Below the pieces are notes generated by a model. That model saw only the letters and a list, made by a program, of their open reading frames with translations, did no database searches and was not told the origin of the DNA. A program made the position numbers and the translations under genes. DNA of 8,281 bases from Leptolinea sp. UBA5366. Its GTDB lineage: Bacteria; Chloroflexota; Anaerolineae; Anaerolineales; Anaerolineaceae. The stretch lies in contig DHPK01000015.1 of NCBI GenBank assembly GCA_002407845.1, positions 56,657 through 64,937 on the forward strand, given 5' to 3'. Positions within the stretch are counted from its first letter, which is position 1, and each line of letters starts with the position of its first letter. This document shows, piece after piece, positions 1 through 5,476 of this stretch.

Positions 1-1197
1 GGCGTGGGCGTTCTGGCAACTGACTCTGCTGAAAAGAATGGTATTCCGCTCAAATTCTGCCCGCCTGAACTGCAGGAAGAAATGAAGGGGTACATGCCAG
101 ATTTCGGTTCTGCGAAGAATCCAGTTGACATCACTGGCGGTGCCGGTCTTGAAGGATACAAGAAGACAATCGCTTTCGGTCTGAAACAAGACTGGGTACA
201 TGGTTTGGCAGTTCTTTACTGCGAAACGGCAGTCACCGATCCGATGGAAATCGCCCAAGGTATTTATGAAGCGATTGAAAGCGCTGGCGATGTCGTTAAG
301 ACAAAGCCGATCACGGTTTCATTCGTCGGCGGCGAACGCGCTAATGCAGCTGTCCGCTGGTTGATCAACAATGGCATCCCAACTTATGACGATCCGGATC
401 GCGCAGTCAATGCCCTTGGCGCACTTCGTCAATATGCCCGCATGCAGGAAAACAAGAGCCATGCAAAGAAAGATGCTGAATTCGCAGTCGATCGCGAGAA
501 GGCGCTTGGACTAATCAAGGGTGCCCGCGCCGATGGACGCGATGCGCTGACTGAAGTTGAGGCGAAGGAAGTTTTTGCAGCATACGGCTTGAACGTGACT
601 GCAACACTTTTGTCAAAAACTGAAGATGAAGCTGTCAAACTGGCAAACAAAGTCGGATATCCGATCGTCATGAAAATCGTTTCACCGGACATTCTGCATA
701 AATCAGATGCTGGCGGCGTCAAGGTCAACATCAAGGACGATGCAGCAGCCCGCGAAGCTTTTAAGACAATCATCGCAAACGCAAAGGCTTACAAAGCAGA
801 TGCAGATATCCACGGGATCGCGATTCAGGAAATGGCTCCGAAAGGCACAGAAGTTATCCTTGGCTCAATCAATGACAACTCCTTTGGTCCGACCGTGATG
901 TTCGGTTTAGGCGGTATTTTCGTTGAAGTCCTGAAAGACGTGACCTTCGCAGTCACTCCAGTTTCTTCTGAACACGCCATGAAAATGCAGTCCGACATTC
1001 GCGGCGCAAAGATTCTGTCAGGCGCCCGCGGCGAAGCTCCGCGCGACCAGAAAGCAATGGCTGACACGATCGCGCGCTACTCCAACATGATTCTGGATCT
1101 GAAGGACGAAATCAAGGAGTCAGACGCAAATCCAGTCATGCTTTACGAAGATGGCCAGGGTCTGAAAGTTGTTGACGCCCGCATCATTCTGAAATAA
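1..1197 (+). CDS. acd: ADP-forming acetate/acyl-CoA ligase, fused subunits, 5'-truncated by window edge
   Basis: This cytoplasmic enzyme converts acetyl-CoA (or another acyl-CoA), ADP and phosphate into the free acid, CoA and ATP, a substrate-level phosphorylation step of anaerobic fermenters. The frame is open from base 1, so 398 C-terminal codons are visible and the CoA-binding N-terminal domain is missing. Codons up to about 150 match the ligase-CoA domain, with the phrase KNPVDITGGAG. After a linker, codons about 165-398 form an ATP-grasp domain: KIVSPDILHKSDAGGVK (661-711), the GTEVILG segment, FGLGGIFVEVLKD, and DANPVM (1123-1140) in the place of the metal-binding E/D-x-NP motif. The protein ends VDARIILK, typical of the family. 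Fusion of the alpha and beta parts in one chain is the usual bacterial arrangement. A protein acetyltransferase homologue shares the architecture, but no GNAT domain follows here. The acyl substrate cannot be told from the sequence. Confidence 0.93.
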   Translation, partial: GVGVLATDSAEKNGIPLKFCPPELQEEMKGYMPDFGSAKNPVDITGGAGLEGYKKTIAFGLKQDWVHGLAVLYCETAVTDPMEIAQGIYEAIESAGDVVKTKPITVSFVGGERANAAVRWLINNGIPTYDDPDRAVNALGALRQYARMQENKSHAKKDAEFAVDREKALGLIKGARADGRDALTEVEAKEVFAAYGLNVTATLLSKTEDEAVKLANKVGYPIVMKIVSPDILHKSDAGGVKVNIKDDAAAREAFKTIIANAKAYKADADIHGIAIQEMAPKGTEVILGSINDNSFGPTVMFGLGGIFVEVLKDVTFAVTPVSSEHAMKMQSDIRGAKILSGARGEAPRDQKAMADTIARYSNMILDLKDEIKESDANPVMLYEDGQGLKVVDARIILK

Positions 1198-1220
1198 AGT
1201 TAGTTTCTTCTGACACTTTT

Positions 1221-1260
1221 AGACGCATCGCAGACAAATCTGCGATGCGTCTTTTATTTA
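1221..1260 (+). terminator. Rho-independent terminator of the CoA ligase gene
   Basis: A perfect 14-bp stem, AGACGCATCGCAGA (1221-1234) and its complement (1239-1252), encloses a CAAA tetraloop. It is followed by TTTATTTA. It starts 23 bases after the stop codon, so the ligase is the last gene of its transcript. Confidence 0.92.
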
Positions 1261-1713
1261 TCCGACATGCAGGATTTATTGACAGAGATCCAAATCAGAA
1301 AGAACTGCAATCATTTTCTCAGGATTTTTTGTTCCCGCTCCAACTCTCAATTAAGATCTATTATTGACATTCCGATGTATACCAAAGCAAATCTCTCGGT
1401 TAATTATCATGGCTACGCGCAGCCATTTCCAATCCGCATGCTAGAGCAGTTATTCTCTCAACTTACTGCAAAATCGCGAAATTCAGCTGAGGTAAAAACT
1501 GGATTCTTCTCTTATTTTTTTGAATCAAGGCATTTTTCGGGCAGTAAATCCAATTTCAGACTGCTGTCTTTATTTGCCAGTATAGAAATCTTTCTTTTCT
1601 GGAAAACGCCGTCTCGATTTTTTTTAGGGATGTTTTTTACGAATTAAGACAAGTAAAGTCTGAGATCATTCCAAGCTCATTGTCAGGATCGAAATCAGAA
1701 TCAATCTAGGCAG
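1261..1713. other. AT-rich gene-less stretch between convergent genes
   Basis: About 450 bp lie between the ligase terminator and the 3' end of the LacI-type gene. A 126-codon frame (1267-1647, +) is open, but it has no ribosome binding site, is unusually rich in Phe and Ser, and shows no recognisable motif. On the - strand 43 codons (1643 down to 1515) are open without a start codon, reading for example DGVFQKRKISILANKD and LKLDLLPEKCLDSKK, which is somewhat protein-like. It could be a decayed gene, a dispersed repeat or plain spacer. No clear terminator for the - strand operon is seen. Confidence 0.4.
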
Positions 1714-1737
1714 CGTTTAGACACTTTTATAAACGTG
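1714..1737. repeat. Overlapping inverted repeats just 3' of the LacI-type gene
   Basis: CGTTTA (1714-1719) is repeated inverted as TAAACG (1730-1735) with a 10-base loop. The second arm lies in CACTTTTATAAACGTG (1722-1737), a 16-bp palindrome with one mismatched pair. It sits 17-40 bp beyond the regulator's stop codon. It has no good T-tract on the - strand, so it is a weak terminator candidate. The GTTTA/TAAAC core resembles the operator-like cluster upstream of dhaK, so an auxiliary operator is possible but unproven. Confidence 0.3.
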
Positions 1738-1753
1738 AATAAATTATCCGAAA

Positions 1754-2776
1754 CTAATGTGTGGTTGGCAGCTTTGGGCAGGTGCTGTCACGAACGATCA
1801 GCTGTCCGGTAATTTGCATATGAACGAACGGAGCATATTGATTTCTGATCCGTTTCAACAGCAGGTCAACCGCCATTTTCCCAATGGTGGAGCGTGAAAC
1901 TCGCATCGTCGTCAACGGGGGGGTGTTGATCGCGCTGAAAGGAATGTCATCAACTCCAACGATCGAAAGGTCACCGGGGATCGAATACCCAGCTTCCTGC
2001 AAGGCTTTCATCGCACCCAGCGCAATCGTGTCATTATCCGCAAAGTAAGCCGAAGCAAGCGCAGGATGCCGCTTCTGCAGCATCCTCTGCATGTCTTCGT
2101 AAGCGCCTTTGAGCGTCGGTGTCAGTGAAACCGTTGAACCAGGTTTGACAGAAAGGTCCTTCAAAGCGGATAAATATCCGACCTCTCGCCGTTCAAAATT
2201 TGCAATACGAACGCTGCTTTTGAAGTAGCCGACCGTCTCATGACCTAACTGCTTCAAATAACGCACTGCGCCATAAGCAATCTCTTCATTCGCCATTACC
2301 ACGCTGTCAACTGGCTCGTAATGCATCGGATTATCGATCACAACCATCGGCGCTTTGATCTGGCGCATCAGCTGAGTGACAGTCTGGTTGAACTCCGATC
2401 CAATCAAGATCACGCCATCCAGCGGATCCGCAGCCGCCAACTGGAAAGTAGCCTCGGCGGTGCTGCTATTGCAGCCGGTCATGACAACTGTATAATGATT
2501 TCGAAAACATTCAGCCTCCACCTGATCAATGATTGAGGTGATAAAGCCTTGGTTTTCTTCAACAACCATGCCATGCGCGGCATATTTAATCAGGCGAATA
2601 CTGCCCCCCGCATCTTTTTTCTGCCGCAGCGGGGGGGTGTAATTATGAGCCTTGATCGCAGCTTTGACCCGTTTCCGCGTTTCCTCGCTGACGCCTTCTT
2701 TGTTGTTTAATACCAGAGAAACGGTCGCAGGCGAAACGCCGGTCAATTCCGCAATTTCACGAACAGTGATCTTCAA
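1754..2776 (-). CDS. LacI-family transcriptional regulator of the dhaKL operon
   Basis: A 340-residue sugar-responsive DNA-binding repressor-type protein. Residues 3-24 are the LacI helix-turn-helix (VREIAELTGVSPATVSLVLN), followed by the usual VSEETRKRVKAAIKAHNY. Residues about 60-333 are the periplasmic-binding-protein-like effector domain, with DPLDGVILIG, the LGHETVGYF phrase, YFADNDTIALGAMKALQEAG, GDLSIVGVDDIPFS and the end GQLIVRDS, all family hallmarks. The start is TTG at 2776: it puts the HTH at the normal distance from the N-terminus and lies 4 bp after the dhaL stop. No good Shine-Dalgarno precedes it, so translation is probably coupled to dhaL and low. Where LacI proteins normally have the hinge helix (N-x-x-A-R-x-L), this one has TPPLRQKKDAGGS. 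As last gene of dhaK-dhaL-lacI it would be autoregulated. The ligand is unknown; a phosphorylated or free ketose is a guess. Confidence 0.92.
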   Translation of the reverse strand: MKITVREIAELTGVSPATVSLVLNNKEGVSEETRKRVKAAIKAHNYTPPLRQKKDAGGSIRLIKYAAHGMVVEENQGFITSIIDQVEAECFRNHYTVVMTGCNSSTAEATFQLAAADPLDGVILIGSEFNQTVTQLMRQIKAPMVVIDNPMHYEPVDSVVMANEEIAYGAVRYLKQLGHETVGYFKSSVRIANFERREVGYLSALKDLSVKPGSTVSLTPTLKGAYEDMQRMLQKRHPALASAYFADNDTIALGAMKALQEAGYSIPGDLSIVGVDDIPFSAINTPPLTTMRVSRSTIGKMAVDLLLKRIRNQYAPFVHMQITGQLIVRDSTCPKLPTTH

Positions 2777-2780
2777 AGAG

Positions 2781-3425
2781 TTAATCTGCCAATCCGGAAG
2801 CGAATTCCGCGAACCCTTTCATCAACAAATCGGCAACGGCAGCACCCGGATCGAGCAGGTCGCGCGACTGCTCACCGCGCCCGCCAGCTCTGCCATGAAC
2901 AGCCAGCATTCCCTTGGTATTTAGAAATCCCTGGTGAGCTGCCTCAGCCGCATTTTGCGCTGCGGTCTTCATTGAGACGCCTGATTCCGCATCCTTTGCC
3001 AGCGAATTTACTGCCGGTGCCAGACCGTCCAAGAAGGTTTTCTCTCCGACCTCCGCTTTGCCGCGGCTTTGGACGCCATCCAAAAAGGCTTTAAAGAAAG
3101 CATGCATGCCGCTTTCATCCAGCGTTTCAACGCCTTTCAGCTCTTTTCCGACAGCCATCAGCCCGGACGCCATCAGCGTCCCCATCGTTGAGGGCACTGC
3201 ACTCGCCATCGCTTTGCCAGCCTGATATGCCATTTTCCCAATGTCAGCGCCGTCAAATTCATCAGCTGTCTGACTTACAGTGCGAAAACCGTCTGACATC
3301 GTCAGCCCTAAATCGCTGTCGCCTACCTTGCTGTCAAGATCAATCAGGTAAGCTCGGTTCTCTTCCATCACTGCAGCCCAAACCGCAAATAACTTGCGCA
3401 GATCATCTGCATTTAAATTTGCCAT
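2781..3425 (-). CDS. dhaL: Dihydroxyacetone kinase subunit L (nucleotide-binding, DhaL/Dak2 type)
   Basis: A cytoplasmic 214-residue, all-helical nucleotide-binding subunit. It holds ADP/ATP and Mg ions and passes phosphate to the ketose bound on DhaK. The metal site is LDSKVGDSDLGLTM, with aspartates 31, 36 and 38 in the D-x4-D-x-D spacing. The classical His after the last Asp (GDGDHG) is Leu here. SAVPSTMGTLMASGLM replaces the usual small-residue nucleotide loop, and GRAGGRGEQSRDLLDPGAA near residue 185-203 matches the conserved C-terminal GRAS-x-DPGA block. Length agrees with stand-alone DhaL proteins (about 210). The ATG at 3425 is chosen over an in-frame TTG at 3443 because a strong AGGAGG (3432-3437) lies 6 bases before the ATG and inside the longer version. 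It follows dhaK by 14 bp. No DhaM gene is in the window, so it could use ATP directly or a phosphocarrier encoded elsewhere. Confidence 0.92.
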   Translation of the reverse strand: MANLNADDLRKLFAVWAAVMEENRAYLIDLDSKVGDSDLGLTMSDGFRTVSQTADEFDGADIGKMAYQAGKAMASAVPSTMGTLMASGLMAVGKELKGVETLDESGMHAFFKAFLDGVQSRGKAEVGEKTFLDGLAPAVNSLAKDAESGVSMKTAAQNAAEAAHQGFLNTKGMLAVHGRAGGRGEQSRDLLDPGAAVADLLMKGFAEFASGLAD

Positions 3426-3431
3426 ATTCTG

Positions 3432-3437
3432 CCTCCT
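3432..3437 (-). promoter_or_regulatory. Strong ribosome binding site of dhaL, decides the start
   Basis: AGGAGG on the - strand lies 6 bases upstream of the ATG at 3425 and 2 bases after the dhaK stop TGA (3442-3440). It fixes the MANLN start and predicts translational coupling with dhaK. Confidence 0.85.
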
Positions 3438-3439
3438 GA

Positions 3440-4456
3440 TCAATACTGAAACTGTTTGAAAAACGGAGTGTCCGCAGGAGCAGCGAGCAATTCTTTCAAT
3501 TCAGCGTCCATTTTCAGCAGAGAAATCGAAGCGCCTGCCATTTCCATCGAGGTAGCATATTCGCCAACATAAGTATGGAAGACTTTGATCCCTTTTTCGC
3601 CAAGAATCTGATTGATTCGGCGGAACATAACATACTGTTCCTCAAGCGGGGTCGCGCCTAATCCGTTCACAAGCACCGCGACTTCATCACCGGACTGATA
3701 CGGCAGATCGTCCAGAATCTGGTGAAGCATCTCATCCACAATTTCGTCAGCAGGAATCAGTTTTCCGCGGCGGATACCCGGTTCGCCATGGATGCCCATG
3801 CCAATTTCCAATTCGTCATCACCAATCTCAAAACTTGGATGTCCGACCCGCGGCACTGTGCAGGAGGTCAGTGCTACCCCCATTGTGCGCGTGTTGTCGC
3901 AGACTTTTTCGGCAACGCGTTTCACCTCAGCCAGCGGCATCATCTTATCCGCTGCAGCTCCGGCGCATTTATACACGAAAAAGATACCTGCAACACCGCG
4001 CCGCGTGTTTTTTCCGCCCGGCTTGACTGGCGCGCCGGAAGCGACGTCATCCCCCGCAACGACCGATTCAACTTTGATGCCTTCTTCAAAATCAGCCATC
4101 TCAGCAGCCATGTCAAAGTTCAAAATGTCCCCGCCATAATTTCCATAAATGTACAGAACACCCGCGCCAGAATCAATTTCCTTCGTCACAGCCAGCATTT
4201 GTTCTGCGCTTGGGGATTGGAAAACGTCGCCGATCGAACAGCCGTCCAGCATGCCCTTGCCTACATATCCGAGGAACAGCGGCAAGTGGCCTGATCCGCC
4301 GCCGGTTGCCAATCCGACTTTGCCGGCTTTTTTATGGGTGGCAACGAGACAATGCAGATCATCTCCGACAGATTTGATCATGTCCGGGTGCGCAGCATAA
4401 ATGCCCTCGAGCATTTCAGGAATAAATTTTTCAGGTGTATTGATAATTTTTTTCAT
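3440..4456 (-). CDS. dhaK: Dihydroxyacetone kinase subunit K (substrate-binding, DhaK/Dak1 type)
   Basis: A cytoplasmic 338-residue subunit that binds a short ketose, classically dihydroxyacetone, covalently through a histidine and receives phosphate via DhaL. Key residues are visible: GGGSGH with His57, the NYGGD motif with Asp110, and GMGIHGEPG with His223, equivalent to the His that forms the hemiaminal with the substrate. RRGVAG (152-157) and the following KCAGAAAD helix are also conserved, as is VNGLGATPLEEQYV in the C-terminal lobe. It is slightly shorter than the classical E. coli protein (about 356). Between GDDVAS and RRGVAG there is a GAPVKPGGKNT loop unlike the short segment of classical DHA kinases, and the VHKIAGA phrase is VYKCAGA. 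The start ATG is supported by AAAGGA (4464-4469) 7 bases upstream. It is first of dhaK-dhaL-lacI. Substrate could be DHA or a related triose/tetrulose; the family call is firm, the substrate is not. Confidence 0.94.
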   Translation of the reverse strand: MKKIINTPEKFIPEMLEGIYAAHPDMIKSVGDDLHCLVATHKKAGKVGLATGGGSGHLPLFLGYVGKGMLDGCSIGDVFQSPSAEQMLAVTKEIDSGAGVLYIYGNYGGDILNFDMAAEMADFEEGIKVESVVAGDDVASGAPVKPGGKNTRRGVAGIFFVYKCAGAAADKMMPLAEVKRVAEKVCDNTRTMGVALTSCTVPRVGHPSFEIGDDELEIGMGIHGEPGIRRGKLIPADEIVDEMLHQILDDLPYQSGDEVAVLVNGLGATPLEEQYVMFRRINQILGEKGIKVFHTYVGEYATSMEMAGASISLLKMDAELKELLAAPADTPFFKQFQY

Positions 4457-4480
4457 TTTGTTTTCCTTTCATGTGTTTCC

Positions 4481-4498
4481 GACTGGCAGCTGTCAGTC
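4481..4498. repeat. 18-bp near-palindrome in the dhaK leader
   Basis: GACTGGCAGCTGTCAGTC is a palindrome with a single non-complementary pair (positions 6 and 13), centred on CAGCTG and lying 25-42 bases upstream of the dhaK start, next to its ribosome binding site. It could be an operator for a dimeric regulator such as the LacI-type protein. As RNA on the + strand it folds with a G-U pair and is followed by ATTTTTTAC, so it also looks like a terminator of antisense transcription running out of dhaK. Neither role is proven. Confidence 0.4.
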
Positions 4499-4566
4499 AT
4501 TTTTTACAGTTTTCTTGCTTGACTTTATTAGCCGCTGTTTGGGCGGTCAGTTCGTGAGCGATTCGC

Positions 4567-4614
4567 GTGTTTCAGCGGTTTTCGGCTTGCCAGGCTGAAA
4601 ACACCAGCCGAACC
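4567..4614. repeat. Nested, mutually exclusive inverted repeats in the dhaK leader
   Basis: Three overlapping pairings are possible. GTGTTTCAGC (4567-4576) pairs with GCTGAAAACAC (4594-4604) with one bulge. GGTTTTCGGC (4577-4586) pairs with GCCGAACC (4607-4614) with a two-base bulge. TTTTCGGC (4579-4586) pairs with the GGCTGAAAA arm (4593-4601) using G-U pairs on the + strand. Competing stems of this kind are seen in switching leaders, but no known riboswitch consensus is recognised. Confidence 0.35.
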
Positions 4615-4617
4615 CAT

Positions 4618-4763
4618 TTATTGTTTACTAAACTCCACTAAACAATTGATCCCCTCCGCATCCTTGACACGATCCTTATCCAATAAAGGCATCTTTTACG
4701 GCCCCAGACGCATGTCGAGACAACAATCCACTCATGCTCTGCATCATATTCAGTATATCCCAC
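4618..4763 (-). pseudogene. Possible decayed or frameshifted small gene
   Basis: On the - strand, 4763 to 4695 reads VGYTEYDAEHEWIVVSTCVW followed by GRK. A shift of two bases leads to ATG at 4692 and the 24-codon stretch MPLLDKDRVKDAEGINCLVE followed by FSKQ, ending in TAA (4620-4618). Both parts look like real soluble protein and join smoothly at the shift, which suggests the C-terminal end of a broken gene. An AGAGGAGAA Shine-Dalgarno-like sequence lies further upstream (about 4798-4806) without a usable start codon. I do not recognise the family. Chance is a real alternative, because the stretches are short and overlap proposed promoter and operator sites. Confidence 0.25.
4620..4646. promoter_or_regulatory. 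Candidate operator cluster for the dhaKL-lacI operon
   Basis: ATTGTTTA (4620-4627) and TAAACAAT (4639-4646) form a perfect inverted repeat of 8 bp with an 11-bp spacer. Inside it GTTTACTAAAC (4623-4633) is itself a palindrome with a one-base centre, and ACTAAAC is repeated directly with a 10-bp period, one helical turn. On the - strand TTGTTT (4645-4640), 17 bases, then AATAAA could be a weak promoter overlapped by the arms. The arrangement suits a LacI-type repressor. The stretch also overlaps the end of the possible small gene remnant. Confidence 0.35.
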
Positions 4764-4793
4764 CCCTAAACAAATGAAAATGTTTTGTAAACG
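4752..4793 (-). promoter_or_regulatory. Candidate promoter of the dhaK operon with operator-like half-sites
   Basis: On the - strand TTTTCA (4780-4775), a 17-base spacer and TATACT (4757-4752) resemble a sigma-A type promoter, the -10 matching 5 of 6. TAAAC half-sites lie at 4767-4771 within the spacer and at 4788-4792 just upstream, the latter as GTAAACG, a typical LacI-family half-site with the central CG. Use of this promoter would give a leader of nearly 300 bases before dhaK. Confidence 0.3.
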
Positions 4794-4930
4794 CGGTTCT
4801 CCTCTTTAGTTAAAGATCAGGATGAATATCACAGAATAAATCTGACATTATTCTTTGCACTCCGACATCTGTGCGGATAAGCGAAGCGCTGACGGTGTCA
4901 TGGGAACCTGCCCGCAGTTTTCAATCCCTG

Positions 4931-4964
4931 TATAATGCCAATACCGGAAGGATTCAATCCGGTA
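4931..4964 (+). promoter_or_regulatory. Promoter -10 and leader hairpin of the lipoprotein gene
   Basis: A perfect TATAAT lies at 4931-4936, preceded by only a weak -35 (CTGCCC, 4908-4913, 17-base spacing). Just downstream TACCGG (4942-4947) pairs with CCGGTA (4959-4964). An 11-bp palindrome, GGATTCAATCC (4950-4960), overlaps its loop. The hairpin would sit at the very 5' end of the transcript, directly before the AAAGGAAA ribosome binding site (4968-4975), and may stabilise the mRNA or modulate translation. Confidence 0.5.
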
Positions 4965-4980
4965 AAGAAAGGAAATTGCA

Positions 4981-5328
4981 ATGAAAACAAATAAAACAAT
5001 CCTGCTGGTGCTGTTAGCCGCATTGTTACTGATCGCAGGCTGCGCGAAACCTACTGCAACCCCGGCTCCGACAGCTGAAGAAGCCGCCTCGGCTGAACAA
5101 GTCTTCACGGTTGAAGAACTGGCGAAATTTAATGGCAAGGACGGTGCAAAAGCCTATATCGCAGTGGATGGTATCGTCTATGATGTCACTGAAATCAGCA
5201 ATTGGAAAAACGGCAGCCATAATGGGTTTGAAGCCGGCAAAATTCTGTCGGATGAAATTAAAAACAAATCGCCCCATGGCGTGAGCAAACTTGAAGGGTT
5301 GCCGATTGTTGGAAAAATGGCTGAATAG
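4981..5328 (+). CDS. Lipoprotein with cytochrome b5-like heme/steroid-binding domain
   Basis: A 115-residue exported protein. Residues 1-20 are a lysine-containing, Leu-rich signal peptide ending in the lipobox LIAGC, so Cys21 should be lipidated and the protein anchored on the outer face of the cytoplasmic membrane. Residues 22-40 are a Thr/Pro/Ala-rich spacer (KPTATPAPTAEEAASAE). Residues 41-115 match the compact cytochrome b5-like family: FTVEELAKFNGKDGAKAYIA, VDGIVYDVTEISNWKNGSHN, and SPHGVSKLEGLPIVGKM at the end. His80 and His99 are the obvious candidate heme ligands; heme binding itself is not shown. ATG is supported by AAAGGAAA seven bases upstream. The gene has its own promoter and terminator and so is probably monocistronic. 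In anaerobes these small proteins are commonly annotated as predicted heme/steroid-binding proteins; electron transfer or ligand sensing at the cell surface is a guess. Confidence 0.9.
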   Translation: MKTNKTILLVLLAALLLIAGCAKPTATPAPTAEEAASAEQVFTVEELAKFNGKDGAKAYIAVDGIVYDVTEISNWKNGSHNGFEAGKILSDEIKNKSPHGVSKLEGLPIVGKMAE

Positions 5329-5348
5329 CAGCCCAGTCTGAATTAACC

Positions 5349-5389
5349 AAAGACGGGTGACTGATAAAATGGTCACCCGTTTTTATTTT
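5349..5389 (+). terminator. Rho-independent terminator of the lipoprotein gene
   Basis: ACGGGTGAC (5353-5361) pairs with GTCACCCGT (5372-5380) around a 10-base loop, followed by TTTTATTTT. The flanking AAAG/T pairs extend the stem slightly. It starts about 20 bases after the stop codon and separates the lipoprotein from the glycosyltransferase unit. Confidence 0.9.
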
Positions 5390-5440
5390 CGTGATCAGCA
5401 GCCTGAAGCTGAACCCCAGCCAACCCGATCAGCAGAAGAA

Positions 5441-5467
5441 TGGTAAAATCAGTGAGTAAAACCGGAA
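5441..5467 (+). promoter_or_regulatory. Candidate extended -10 promoter and ribosome binding site of the GT-C gene
   Basis: TGGTAAAAT (5441-5449) fits an extended -10 (TGn followed by a hexamer with 5 of 6 matches); no good -35 precedes it. GGAA at 5464-5467 is the ribosome binding site, 9 bases before the ATG at 5477. A second ATG follows immediately, so the exact first residue is uncertain by one. Confidence 0.4.
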
Positions 5468-5476
5468 ATAAACCGC

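Noticed and set aside
1267..1647. 126-codon open frame on the + strand as a gene
   Set aside because: No ribosome binding site, it begins right after the terminator, is Phe/Ser-rich and low in complexity, and has no recognisable motif; AT-rich DNA can stay open this long by chance.
2604..2637. Paired frameshifts at the C7 and G6 tracts creating the odd linker of the regulator
   Set aside because: Reading the two alternative frames between the tracts did not restore a hinge-helix motif, while the given frame flows into a normal effector domain.
3426..3443. Upstream TTG start for dhaL, adding six residues
   Set aside because: The added codons contain the AGGAGG that serves the ATG at 3425, and homologous DhaL proteins begin close to the MANLN position.
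3722..4294. 190-codon open frame antisense to dhaK
   Set aside because: It lies fully inside dhaK, whose protein is strongly conserved; composition (His, Arg and Cys rich) is that of an antisense shadow and no ribosome binding site is seen.
4712..4777. 21-codon + strand frame starting MSRQQSTHAL
   Set aside because: No ribosome binding site and no protein-like character; the opposite strand is more convincing.
4786..4800. Catabolite-responsive element (cre) at TGTAAACGCGGTT
   Set aside because: Only one half matches the cre consensus; the second half lacks the required bases, so it is noted only as a LacI-type half-site.
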